A DNA stretch of 64,000 nt from Natrinema salaciae (GTDB taxonomy: Archaea > Halobacteriota > Halobacteria > Halobacteriales > Natrialbaceae). Positions 35,188-43,490 of the stretch are shown in pieces; position 1 is the stretch's first letter; each line of letters opens with the position of its first letter. The stretch lies in NCBI RefSeq assembly GCF_900110865.1, contig NZ_FOFD01000002.1:554835-618834 (forward strand). Direction: 5' to 3'. Made by a program: the position numbers and the translations under genes. The notes beneath the pieces were generated by a model. It was not told the origin of the DNA. It did not search any database and saw nothing but the letters and a program-made list of their open reading frames with translations.

Positions 35188-36051
35188 ATGCTCGCCGAGG
35201 TGCTGATCCAGCTCGCTATCGTTATCGGGATTCTCCTCCCGATATCGATAGCCGTCTTTATCGGTCGTAAGCGCCTCGTGCGGACGTACGCGGAGTGGCG
35301 GAGCCGGCTCAGAAAGACCGCCCCGATCATCGCCGTGTTGCTCGTCGTCCTCCTGATCAATCGCGTCGCCAGACAGCGGGCCCCGCGACTCTCTCGAGAG
35401 GTCGGGCTCCACCTCACCTCGCTGTTTTACAACGTCGAGGGGGAGTTCATCCTGATCTTCCAGTCGATCGCGTCTCCCGAGCTAAATGCGTACTTCACGT
35501 CGATCTACGTCTACGGCTACACGTTCCTGCTCATCTTTCCGGTCATCGCGTACTTCACGCTCTCCGATACGCGGATATTCCGCCGGTTGCTGGCGGCCTA
35601 CGCGCTCAACTACGCGATCGGGCTCGTCCTCTACATCTTCATCATCGCCTACGGGCCCCGAAACCTGATGCCCGCGGAGGTCGCGCCGACGATGCTGTAC
35701 GATACCAATCCGCAATATCAGTATCTCACCCGCGAGGTCAACAGCAACACCAACGTCTTTCCGTCGCTGCACACGTCGCTGTCGGCGACCGTCGCCGCGT
35801 TCGCGACGATGACGCGGTCGGAGTTCCCGAAGTGGTTCCCCGTCGCGGTCGTGCTTGCAGCCAGCGTCGCGATTTCGACGATGTACCTCGGAATCCACTG
35901 GGGGATCGACGTGACCGCCGGCCTGGTGCTCGCGGCCGCCTGTGTCGTCCTCTCGGACCACCTCATCGGCCGCTGGTCGATCTCGGAACTGTTCGAAGAT
36001 CACGTCCACCGGATCGAGGATCGGCTTCCCTGGCCGAAGCGAGACGACTGA
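35188..36051 (+). CDS. PAP2 / Aur1-like membrane phosphatase or phosphotransferase
   Basis: A 287-residue integral-membrane enzyme with about six helices. PSLHTSLS (residues 192-199) is the second PAP2 motif in the Aur1/IPC-synthase form, and STMYLGIHWGIDVTAG (~230-245) the third, with catalytic His and Asp. The first motif is degenerate (AYGPRNLMPAEV). Enzymes of this group remove or transfer phosphate head groups of lipids at the outer membrane face. It begins 5 nt after the SBP gene and is very likely in one operon. The role with the SBPs is unknown. Confidence 0.83.
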   Translation: MLAEVLIQLAIVIGILLPISIAVFIGRKRLVRTYAEWRSRLRKTAPIIAVLLVVLLINRVARQRAPRLSREVGLHLTSLFYNVEGEFILIFQSIASPELNAYFTSIYVYGYTFLLIFPVIAYFTLSDTRIFRRLLAAYALNYAIGLVLYIFIIAYGPRNLMPAEVAPTMLYDTNPQYQYLTREVNSNTNVFPSLHTSLSATVAAFATMTRSEFPKWFPVAVVLAASVAISTMYLGIHWGIDVTAGLVLAAACVVLSDHLIGRWSISELFEDHVHRIEDRLPWPKRDD

Positions 36052-36144
36052 CCGCCGACCGACGACGGGACCGGCCTCGGCCCGTCGACGGCCGCAATCG
36101 CGAGCCAGTGTCGAGACGCATCGATATTTCTACGGGCTCGAGCG

Positions 36145-36168
36145 GAGCACAATACTGTTATATCGTGG
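36145..36168 (+). promoter_or_regulatory. Conserved promoter block of the second permuted SBP gene
   Basis: The block starting GAGCACAATACTGTTATATC ends 26 nt before the ATG at 36195. About 19 of 24 positions match the block at 33334-33357. TTATATC is the likely TATA box. Confidence 0.65.
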
Positions 36169-36194
36169 CTCTGCAACTATGAGAAACGAACGAA

Positions 36195-37979
36195 ATGAAC
36201 GGGAGACGGGCCGCCCAGAACCGCAGGAGTCGCAAAAGTGACGACGGGACCCTGAACCGGCGGGCGATGCTGGCAGCGACGGCCGGGCTGACGGTCTCGA
36301 GCAGCGGTTGCCTTCGGCAGGTCCGGGAGATCGTCCTCCCGAACAACGTCAAGCAGCTCTCGCTGTCCATCACGACGCTTCCGGCGGACGCGGATCGGGA
36401 GAGCGTCCGGATCGCCCGTCAGCTCGAGGAGAACTTCAAGGCCGTGGGGATCGACGTCTCGCGCGACATCCGTTCGGAGATCGACTTCCGGCGGACGGTG
36501 CTCTACAACCACGATTTCGACATCTGGATCGGGCGTCATCCGGGCGGAACCGACCCCGACTACCTCTACGAGGCGCTGTACTCCCGATTCACCGACGAGT
36601 CTGGATGGCAGAACCCGTTCGGGTTCACCAACCAGAACGTCGACGAACTCCTGGAAGCGCAACGTCGCGCGGAAGGCGAGGAGCGTCGCAAGGCCGTCAC
36701 GGAGGTGCTCGAGGCGATCGCGTCCGAACAACCGCTCGTCCCGATCTGTGTCCCCGAAGAACACCGCATGGTCAACGCGGATCGGTTCGACGGCTGGGAA
36801 GACGGCCACCTCGCGACGCGACACGGCTATCTCGGCCTCGATCCGGACGTGGACGTCGAGTCGCTCGGCGTCGCACACACGGACGCCAGACCGACGGAGA
36901 ACCTCAATCCGATCGCGACCGACTACCGTGGTCGCGGAACGATCACCGACCTGTTGTACGATTCGCTGGGAACGCAGGACGGGACCGGCGCGATCCAGCC
37001 GTGGCTGGCGCGGTCCTGGGAGTGGGACGGGGACACGGCCGACGTTCGCCTCCGACCGGACTGCGAGTTCCACGACGGGGTCCCCGTGACCGCCGAAGAC
37101 GTCGCGTTCACGTATCGGTTCTTGCAGGACGTCTCGCTCGGGAACCACGAAGCGCCGTCGCCCGCGCCCCGCTATCGAGGGCAGATCGACGCCGTCGAGG
37201 CGGTCGACATTCGCCGGGACGATCGGCTCGAGATAACCGTCGATACGAACCAGACGGTCGGTGAGCGTGCGTTCCTCGTGCCCATCCTTCCGGCCCACGT
37301 CTGGCGCGAGCGGACGAACGACGTCATAGGGCCGGGCGGTCCCACGATCGCCCAGGGGACCACGCAGGCGATCGTCGCGGATAACATGCCGCCCGTCGGG
37401 AGCGGGCCCTTCCAGTTCGCAGACGCGACCGAAGGCGACCGACTCGAACTCGAACGCCACGAGATGCATTTCACGCGGCGAACGACCGACGAACTCCCCG
37501 AACCGACGATCGACGAGTGTACGTTCGCGATCCATCCGGGCAGCGCCGGTGCAGCGCGGGTCGTCGCGGACGGCAGCGCGGACGTGACGAGTCTGCCCCT
37601 CGATACGAACGTCCTCGGCGATATCGACGAGTCCGGCAGCGGTCAGTTGCGCGAGTCGACGTCGTGGACCTTCTACGTGCTCGGGTTCAACGCGCGCAAA
37701 GCGCCGTTTAACAACTACCGGTTCCGGCGACTGATCGCGCAGTTGATCGACAAACAGTGGCTGACAGACGAGATCTTCTACGGCCACGCTCGCCCCGTCG
37801 CGACCCCCGTTACCGAGGAGTGGGTGCCCGAGAGTCTCGAGTGGGACGACCACGACCCCAAAACGCCGTTTCTGGGCGCTGACGGGGATGTCGACGTCAG
37901 GGCGGCCCGCTCCGCGTTCGAAGACGCCGGCTTTCGGTACGACGATCGAGATCGACTCCGCGTCAGACACGAGAATTGA
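36195..37979 (+). CDS. Second circularly permuted SBP_bac_5 lipoprotein (paralogue)
   Basis: A 594-residue paralogue of the gene at 33383. The signal has NRRAMLAATAG and lipobox SSSGC (35-39). The same order is seen: SLSITTLPADADRESVRIAR first, GTDPDYLYEALYSRFTDESG, SEQPLVPICVPEEHRMV, then the canonical N-lobe start TDARPTENLNPIATDYRGRG (~230), HDGVPVTAEDVAFTYRFLQD, NARKAPFNNYRFRRLIAQLI, ending AFEDAGFRYDDRDRLRVRHEN. Over 30 nt around 36360 are identical to the first gene, so the duplication is fairly recent or converted. Ligand unknown. It has its own promoter, 143 bp after the PAP2 gene. Confidence 0.85.
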   Translation: MNGRRAAQNRRSRKSDDGTLNRRAMLAATAGLTVSSSGCLRQVREIVLPNNVKQLSLSITTLPADADRESVRIARQLEENFKAVGIDVSRDIRSEIDFRRTVLYNHDFDIWIGRHPGGTDPDYLYEALYSRFTDESGWQNPFGFTNQNVDELLEAQRRAEGEERRKAVTEVLEAIASEQPLVPICVPEEHRMVNADRFDGWEDGHLATRHGYLGLDPDVDVESLGVAHTDARPTENLNPIATDYRGRGTITDLLYDSLGTQDGTGAIQPWLARSWEWDGDTADVRLRPDCEFHDGVPVTAEDVAFTYRFLQDVSLGNHEAPSPAPRYRGQIDAVEAVDIRRDDRLEITVDTNQTVGERAFLVPILPAHVWRERTNDVIGPGGPTIAQGTTQAIVADNMPPVGSGPFQFADATEGDRLELERHEMHFTRRTTDELPEPTIDECTFAIHPGSAGAARVVADGSADVTSLPLDTNVLGDIDESGSGQLRESTSWTFYVLGFNARKAPFNNYRFRRLIAQLIDKQWLTDEIFYGHARPVATPVTEEWVPESLEWDDHDPKTPFLGADGDVDVRAARSAFEDAGFRYDDRDRLRVRHEN

Positions 37980-38079
37980 GCGCGGCGACAGCCGCGCGCG
38001 TCACGACCGCCGCCGCGGTATCCACGTCGCTGCACGCGAGACGAAAGCAGCAAAAACGAGTCGAACGGCCGAACGGCCG

Positions 38080-38457
38080 TTACTGGTCCTCGAGCGCGTC
38101 GGCGATGCGCTTCAGCGCGCGGGTCTGGTCGCGCATTTCGTCGCGAAGCTGTCGGACCTCGCGGACGAGTTCCTCGTTGCTCTCGTCCTGCCCGCCGGCA
38201 CCGGGACCGCCGGGGCCAGCGCCCGGACCGCCGCCCATCATGCCGCCCATCATCTGTGCGAACGGGTTGCCGCCGCCCATGCCGCCGGGGCCGCCGGGGC
38301 CGCCACCGCCGCCGCCGAACGGACTCTCCGGGGGTTCTCCCTCGCCGTCGCCCTCTTCGGCTCGCTTCTCGCGGATCTCCTCGACTCGTTCGCGGAACGA
38401 TTTCTCCTCGCTGTCGTCGCCTGCGTCTTCGTCGGGGGAGTCGTTTTCGTCCGTCAT
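38080..38457 (-). CDS. Gly/Met-rich acidic protein with C-terminal coiled coil, unknown
   Basis: A 125-residue protein in three parts: acidic N-terminal helix (KSFRERVEEIREKRAEEGDG), a Gly/Pro/Met-rich centre (GGPGGMGGGNPFAQMMGGMM) and a coiled-coil tail (NEELVREVRQLRDEMRDQTR). No cysteines or membrane segments. An in-frame ATG at 38496 is an alternative start. No family recognised; a flexible linker or assembly protein is possible. Confidence 0.65.
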   Translation of the reverse strand: MTDENDSPDEDAGDDSEEKSFRERVEEIREKRAEEGDGEGEPPESPFGGGGGGPGGPGGMGGGNPFAQMMGGMMGGGPGAGPGGPGAGGQDESNEELVREVRQLRDEMRDQTRALKRIADALEDQ

Positions 38458-38564
38458 ACCATCGGATTCTGTAGCGTCGGGGAAAAGGGTTGCCATGTTT
38501 CGGATACCCGTTCGTCGGCCCCTGCTTGCAGAAGACGGACCCGGAACGAGCCGGTATCGTCCGT

Positions 38565-38915
38565 ATGGCCGACGATCCGACCGACCGAGAGCCGATCGTC
38601 AGCGAGGGACCGTTCGCGATCGTCGACGCGAGCGACGACGAGCCGGCGGCGTATCGACTCGTCTCGAGGGCCACCGACCCGGCCGACGCGGCCGAGCGCC
38701 GGCCCGGCATTCCGATCGACGATACCGAAATCGACGATCTCGCAGCCGTCGTCTCGCGGCTGCGGGGGCTGAAGACGGACGTAGCGGAGTCGCCGGAGCC
38801 GGCCGAGCTGACCTGCCACGAGTGCGGCACGGCGTGGACCTACACCGGGTCGGACGAACACGCGTCGTGCCCGAACTGCGAGACCGAGGTTCCCGTCGAA
38901 GGGATCGGCCCGTAG
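38565..38915 (+). CDS. Zinc-ribbon haloarchaeal protein, unknown function
   Basis: A 116-residue protein. The first ~75 residues are acidic without landmarks; the C-terminal part has a CHECG...CPNCE pair (LTCHECGTAWTYTGSDEHAS, then CPNCETEVP), a single zinc ribbon. Divergent from the Gly-rich gene by about 107 bp. Cytosolic, possibly nucleic-acid- or protein-binding. Confidence 0.7.
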   Translation: MADDPTDREPIVSEGPFAIVDASDDEPAAYRLVSRATDPADAAERRPGIPIDDTEIDDLAAVVSRLRGLKTDVAESPEPAELTCHECGTAWTYTGSDEHASCPNCETEVPVEGIGP

Positions 38916-38968
38916 CCCCCGCGTGAGCAATCCGCGACGGGACCGGCGATCGCGGACGGCGGGGCCGG

Positions 38969-39730
38969 CTACGGCGACCCGAACGATCCCAGCGACGACT
39001 GGAGGTCCCTGTCCGTCGGGCCCGCCTCGAGGTCGTGGCCGACGAGATCGCGCATGTCGACGGCGTAGGTCGTCCCGCCGTTGGCGAGGACGAGGAGTCG
39101 CCCCTTGACGCCGACGACCGTCCCCGAGGCGATCGTCTCGCGGACCGGCCGAGCCTCGAGGTCGAGTCCGTAATCGAGGGCGAACTGGTCGATGACGTCG
39201 AACGCCGCGAGGACGGACTCCCAGCCGTCCGCGTCGACGTCGGCCGCCAGCGCAGCGACTTTCTGGCCGGTTCGAACGCGATCGACCAGTCGCGTCGCGA
39301 TCTCGGCCTCGAGTTCCCGCGCGATTCGGCCGTTCGAGACGGTGTGGACGTGGGCCGCGCGGTCGGCGCCCTGCTCGCACAGACGGGTCTCGAGCCGGCG
39401 GTGCTTCGTGACCCCGACCTTGAACGTGTCGGGGGCGAACGCCGCGATGTAGACGGCGTGCGCCTCGTAACAGTCCATCTCGTCTTTCAGGCAGGTCCCC
39501 GTACAGCGGGCACACACCCACGTATTCGTGTGGTAGTCGCAGTAGGGCGCTGTCGATCGCTCGCAGGAGACGTGCTCGCCGTCGTCGATGGTGCCGGCGC
39601 AGTGGCGCTCCCCGAGCGAGTACGCGAGGTCGTCACCGGACTCGAGCGGGTGGCGGTCGACGCCACCGCTGCCGTCGCTCATCAGCAGCGCCGCCCCGCG
39701 ACCGCTCGGTTCGTAACCGACCAGTTGCAC
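38969..39730 (-). CDS. DUF2797 family protein (GIY-YIG-like)
   Basis: A 253-residue protein. Cysteine-rich stretch ERSTAPYCDYHTNTWVCARC is followed by DCYEAHAVYIAAFAPDTFKV and GVTKHRRLETRLCEQGADRA, the GIY-YIG-like core of DUF2797. The C-terminal part contains GVKGRLLVLANGGTTYAVDM. Function is unknown; the fold hints at nuclease or nucleic-acid binding. GTG 39730 was chosen because VQLVGYEPSGRG is the family-type N-terminus and TCTATTTG lies about 30 nt upstream; a GTG at 39787 is the longer option. Confidence 0.82.
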   Translation of the reverse strand: MQLVGYEPSGRGAALLMSDGSGGVDRHPLESGDDLAYSLGERHCAGTIDDGEHVSCERSTAPYCDYHTNTWVCARCTGTCLKDEMDCYEAHAVYIAAFAPDTFKVGVTKHRRLETRLCEQGADRAAHVHTVSNGRIARELEAEIATRLVDRVRTGQKVAALAADVDADGWESVLAAFDVIDQFALDYGLDLEARPVRETIASGTVVGVKGRLLVLANGGTTYAVDMRDLVGHDLEAGPTDRDLQSSLGSFGSP

Positions 39731-39876
39731 GCCCGCAAGTTCGTGTCCGGGACAAATAGACGTAGCGCTCTCGACTATCGTCGACACTCGTCGACAGGGA
39801 CCGGGTAACGGTTACTACGAACGGATACATACCGGTGGGACGGTGACAGATCCGTTCTGTTCCTAAATTACTCGAA

Positions 39877-39895
39877 TTTATATAAATTATATAAG
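39877..39895 (+). promoter_or_regulatory. Strong TATA region of the PhoD gene
   Basis: TTTATATAAATTATATAAG stands out as pure AT in GC-rich DNA, 37-55 nt before the ATG at 39932. Confidence 0.65.
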
Positions 39896-39931
39896 ATATT
39901 GTATCGGTGCCGTGAGGAATGAACCGCAGGT

Positions 39932-42067
39932 ATGACGGAACGACACACCGGCGGACGAGACGAGTCGACGACGAACGATCGGCGGACGTTCCTCCAGGCG
40001 ATCGGGCTGGTCGCGGCGTCGTCCGGCCTCGTCGGAACCGCGAGCGCGGACCCCGGACGGGACGGTATCGACGGCTCGAACGATGGCGGGGACGGCGGCG
40101 GTCTCGTCCCGCTCACGCACGGCGTCGCGGTGGGCGACGTTACCGCGACCACCGCGACCGTCTGGGCACGCGCGGACCGCGACGCGACCGTTCACGTCGC
40201 GTACAGCCACGACCAGGGGTTCGACGGCGTCGGCTACGATCGGACGGCGGTCGACGTCGAGACCGATCACACCGGCCACGTCAGACTCGAGGAACTCGAG
40301 TCCGGGACCCGGTATCGCTATCACGTCTGGGCCACGCGGGCGGCGGAGACGTACCGGCCCCTGGACGACCGAGACGACGGACGCGGCCCCCGCGGCGAAG
40401 CGGAACGCGGCGACCACAGCGGCGACGAGTCGATCGAAGCGTTGCTTCCCGATGCCGTCGAAAGCGGGACGTTCGTCACAGCGCCGGCCCCCGACGAGGA
40501 GGAGCGCGTCACGTTCGCCTGGAGCGGCGACACGTGGGGGTACGGGGACGACCCCGTCGAGCCGCCGTTCCCCGGACTACAGACGATCGCACAGCGAGAA
40601 CCGGACTTCTTCCTCTATCACGGGGACACGATCTACGCCGACGCGCAGACGCCGGCCGGGAAGATCACCGCGAACACCCCTCTCGACGAGGCCCTCGAGA
40701 TCTACCGGGACAAGTACAAGGAGATGCGCGATCCCCCCGAAGAGATCGCGGAACGGACGAATCTACAGGAACTGCTCGAGACGACGTCGGTGTACACCGT
40801 CTGGGACGACCACGAGGTCATCAACAACTTCGCCGGGCCGATCGAGCCGTTGATGCCCGAGGGGCGGCGGGCCTTCCGCGAGTACTGGCCGCTCGACCGG
40901 GACGACGAGGCCGAACCCGGCGAGTCGAACCGATTCTACGATTCGTTCCGCTGGGGGAAACACGTCGAACTGTTCGTCATCGACACCCGCCAGTATCGCG
41001 ATCCGAACGTCGAACTCGGCACGAAGACGCTGCTGGGTCGCGAGCAACTCGAGTGGCTGAAGGGCGCGCTCGCCGACTCCGACGCGACGTGGAAGCTGCT
41101 CGCCTCGCCGGCCCCGCTGGGGTATCCGTCCGACTCGTGGGCGACCCCTGCGGATCGAACCGGCTACGAGGGGGAACTGCTCGAGCTCGTCGAATACGTC
41201 CGGACGGAGTCGGTCTCGAACCTCGTCGTCGTCGCCGGCGACGTCCACAAGTCGGTCGTAGGAGGGTACGATCCCGACGACGACGGTACGTTCGAGTTCG
41301 TCGAAGCCATCGCCGGGCCGCTCGGCGCGCCGGCGGGCGAACCCGACGACCTCTATCCGGCCCTCAATCCGACCGAGTTCTTCGCGAAGGGCGAGTACAC
41401 CAACTTCGGCACCGTCGACGTCGACGAATCGGGCGAAACGCTGACGGTCGGTATCTACGACGAGCGGGGTACCGAGCAGTTCACCAAGACGTTCCACGCC
41501 GACGAGATCAACGCGGGGGACGGCCCGGAACCGCCGAGTCGCATCGAGAGCACGTTCGACGAGGACGGCGACGGCTGGCTCATCTCGCAAAACGGCGGAA
41601 GCAACCGTCCCGTCTACCGTGCGACTGGCGGCAATCCCGGCGGCCACGTCAGCGACGAGGAGAATCAGGGTGGTGTCGCCTGGTACTACCAGGCCCCGTT
41701 CAAGTTCCTCGGCGACCGCGAAGCGTTCTACGGCGGCACCCTCTCCTTCGATCTTCGACAGGCGCGGAGCGACCGGCAGTTCGACGCCGACCCCGTCGAG
41801 GGAGGAGACGTCCTGCTCGCGAGCGGTGACACGAAACTCGTCTACGAGTTTCGCGGCCCCGAGAGCACGCCGGGCGAATCGTGGACGGCCTTCGAGGTGC
41901 CGCTGTCGGCCGACGCCACCTGGATCGATCTGACGAGTCGAGACCCGATCGCGACCGAAGCGACGTTCCGCGCCGTCCTCGCCGAGCTGGACACCCTCCG
42001 AATCCGTGGCGAGTACCGGGCGGGCGACGACACGAGCTACCTCGACAACGTCGTCCTCTCCCGGTAG
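39932..42067 (+). CDS. PhoD-type alkaline phosphatase fused to a laminin-B (laminin IV) domain
   Basis: A 711-residue secreted phosphodiesterase/phosphatase. Signal: NDRRTFLQAIGLVAASSGLV (Tat). Residues ~58-125 are the PhoD N-terminal beta domain (LTHGVAVGDVTATTATVWAR). The metal core has FAWSGDTWGY (~195), LYHGDTIYAD (~227), VWDDHEVINNF (~289) and VVVAGDVHKS (~432). From ~545 the sequence EDGDGWLISQNGGSNRPVYR, APFKFLGDREAFYGGTLSFD and LDTLRIRGEYRAGDDTSYLD matches the laminin IV/B domain, which is not part of ordinary PhoD. The fusion may anchor the enzyme to surface polymers. It probably helps phosphate scavenging. Confidence 0.87.
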   Translation: MTERHTGGRDESTTNDRRTFLQAIGLVAASSGLVGTASADPGRDGIDGSNDGGDGGGLVPLTHGVAVGDVTATTATVWARADRDATVHVAYSHDQGFDGVGYDRTAVDVETDHTGHVRLEELESGTRYRYHVWATRAAETYRPLDDRDDGRGPRGEAERGDHSGDESIEALLPDAVESGTFVTAPAPDEEERVTFAWSGDTWGYGDDPVEPPFPGLQTIAQREPDFFLYHGDTIYADAQTPAGKITANTPLDEALEIYRDKYKEMRDPPEEIAERTNLQELLETTSVYTVWDDHEVINNFAGPIEPLMPEGRRAFREYWPLDRDDEAEPGESNRFYDSFRWGKHVELFVIDTRQYRDPNVELGTKTLLGREQLEWLKGALADSDATWKLLASPAPLGYPSDSWATPADRTGYEGELLELVEYVRTESVSNLVVVAGDVHKSVVGGYDPDDDGTFEFVEAIAGPLGAPAGEPDDLYPALNPTEFFAKGEYTNFGTVDVDESGETLTVGIYDERGTEQFTKTFHADEINAGDGPEPPSRIESTFDEDGDGWLISQNGGSNRPVYRATGGNPGGHVSDEENQGGVAWYYQAPFKFLGDREAFYGGTLSFDLRQARSDRQFDADPVEGGDVLLASGDTKLVYEFRGPESTPGESWTAFEVPLSADATWIDLTSRDPIATEATFRAVLAELDTLRIRGEYRAGDDTSYLDNVVLSR

Positions 42068-42138
42068 GCTCGCGTCTCGGGTTCGTTTCCGCACCGATAT
42101 GGCAAAGATCTATCAGCGGCGGGGACAACACTCGAGCC

Positions 42139-42486
42139 ATGACGCTCGACGGATCGCTCGAGACGGCAGCCGACGGGACCAGAGACGCCGTAATGCTCGT
42201 GTTCACCGTGACGAACACGGGCGACGAGGCGGTCGACCTCCAGTTTTCGGACGCGTGCAAGGCCGAATTCGTCCTCGAGGACGACGAGGGGGCGGAGGTC
42301 TGGCGGTTCACCGAGGGGCGCATGTTCGCACAGGTGCTGAGTTCCGAAACGATCGCTCCCGGCGAGGAAGCGACCTACGAAGCGGAGTGGTCCGATCCCG
42401 TGCCGGGCGAGTACACCGCGGTCGCCGAGTTGCGAGCGCAGTCGGCGCGCTGTGAAGCGCGGACCTCGGTTTCCGTTCCGTCGTGA
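42139..42486 (+). CDS. BsuPI-related proteinase-inhibitor-like protein
   Basis: A 115-residue Ig-like beta-sandwich resembling BsuPI, the intracellular proteinase inhibitor of Bacillus. Key stretches are VMLVFTVTNTGDEAVDLQFS, FVLEDDEGAEVWRFTEGRMF and TIAPGEEATYEAEWSDPVPG. No signal peptide, so it is cytosolic as in Bacillus. No protease gene is adjacent. ATG 42139 fits the domain start. Confidence 0.78.
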   Translation: MTLDGSLETAADGTRDAVMLVFTVTNTGDEAVDLQFSDACKAEFVLEDDEGAEVWRFTEGRMFAQVLSSETIAPGEEATYEAEWSDPVPGEYTAVAELRAQSARCEARTSVSVPS

Positions 42487-42581
42487 CGCCACCGGCGCGA
42501 GCGGCGCGTCCTCGGTCTCCAGACCCGGCGACGCGGACCGGCAGCGAAGTCCCTATACCGTCTCCATCCTAAGCGCCGCCC

Positions 42582-43487
42582 ATGCAAGCGCTGGTCATCG
42601 CGGCACACGGATCGCACCTGAATCCGGACGCCTCGGATCCGACCTACGCCCACGCGGACGCGATCCGCGAAACGGGCGCGTTCGACGAAGTCCGCGAGGC
42701 GTTCTGGAAGGAAGAACCGCACTTCCGCGAGGTGATCCGCACCCTCGAGTCCGACGAGGTGTTCGTCGTTCCCCTGTTCATCAGCGAGGGCTACTTCACC
42801 GAACAGGTCATCCCGCGAGAACTGCGCCTCGAAGACTGGGATCCCGAGCAGTGGGAGTCGGACGGGACCAGCGCGTCGCAGGCTACGCTCGAGGCGAGCG
42901 ACGTGGGGAAGACGATCCACTACTGCGGGCCGGTCGGGACACACGACGCGATGACGGACGTGATCGTCCAGCGGGCGGAGACCGCGACGGACGATCCGAA
43001 CGTCGGCGACGGAGTCGGGCTCTCCGTCGTCGGCCACGGAACCGAGCGCAACGAGAACTCCGCGAAGGCCATCGAGTACCACAGCGACCGCATCGCCGAG
43101 CGCGACCGGTTCGACGAGGTGAAGGCGCTGTTCATGGACGAAGCGCCGGAGGTGGACGACGTGACGGACTACTTCGAGAGCGACGATATCGTCGTCGTCC
43201 CGCTCTTTATCGCCGACGGCTACCACACGCAGGAGGACATCCCCGAGGACATGGGGCTGACCGAGGACTACCGGCTCGACTGGGACGTGCCGGCCGACGT
43301 CGACGGTCACCGGATCTGGTACACCGGTGCCGTCGGTACCGAGGACCTGATGGCCGACGTCGTCCTCGAGCGGGCGGCCGACGCCGGAGCCGACATCGGC
43401 GACGCCCGCGAGGCGGTTCGCGAACTCGCCGCCTCGGTCGCCGAGACCGAGGCCGAGACGAACGCCGGAGCGGGCGCGGGGGACTGA
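42582..43487 (+). CDS. cbiX: CbiX-type sirohydrochlorin cobaltochelatase, two-domain
   Basis: A 301-residue ATP-independent chelatase that puts cobalt into sirohydrochlorin (anaerobic cobalamin route). Two CbiX domains in tandem: ALVIAAHGSHLNPDASDPTY with EVFVVPLFISEGYFTEQVIP, then LSVVGHGTERNENSAKAIEY with DIVVVPLFIADGYHTQEDIP. His residues in HGSH/GHGTER are the metal-handling positions. Its stop is 4 nt before a DR2241-family gene. Together with cobN at the window start, both cobalt-insertion types are present. Confidence 0.9.
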   Translation: MQALVIAAHGSHLNPDASDPTYAHADAIRETGAFDEVREAFWKEEPHFREVIRTLESDEVFVVPLFISEGYFTEQVIPRELRLEDWDPEQWESDGTSASQATLEASDVGKTIHYCGPVGTHDAMTDVIVQRAETATDDPNVGDGVGLSVVGHGTERNENSAKAIEYHSDRIAERDRFDEVKALFMDEAPEVDDVTDYFESDDIVVVPLFIADGYHTQEDIPEDMGLTEDYRLDWDVPADVDGHRIWYTGAVGTEDLMADVVLERAADAGADIGDAREAVRELAASVAETEAETNAGAGAGD

Positions 43488-43490
43488 CGC

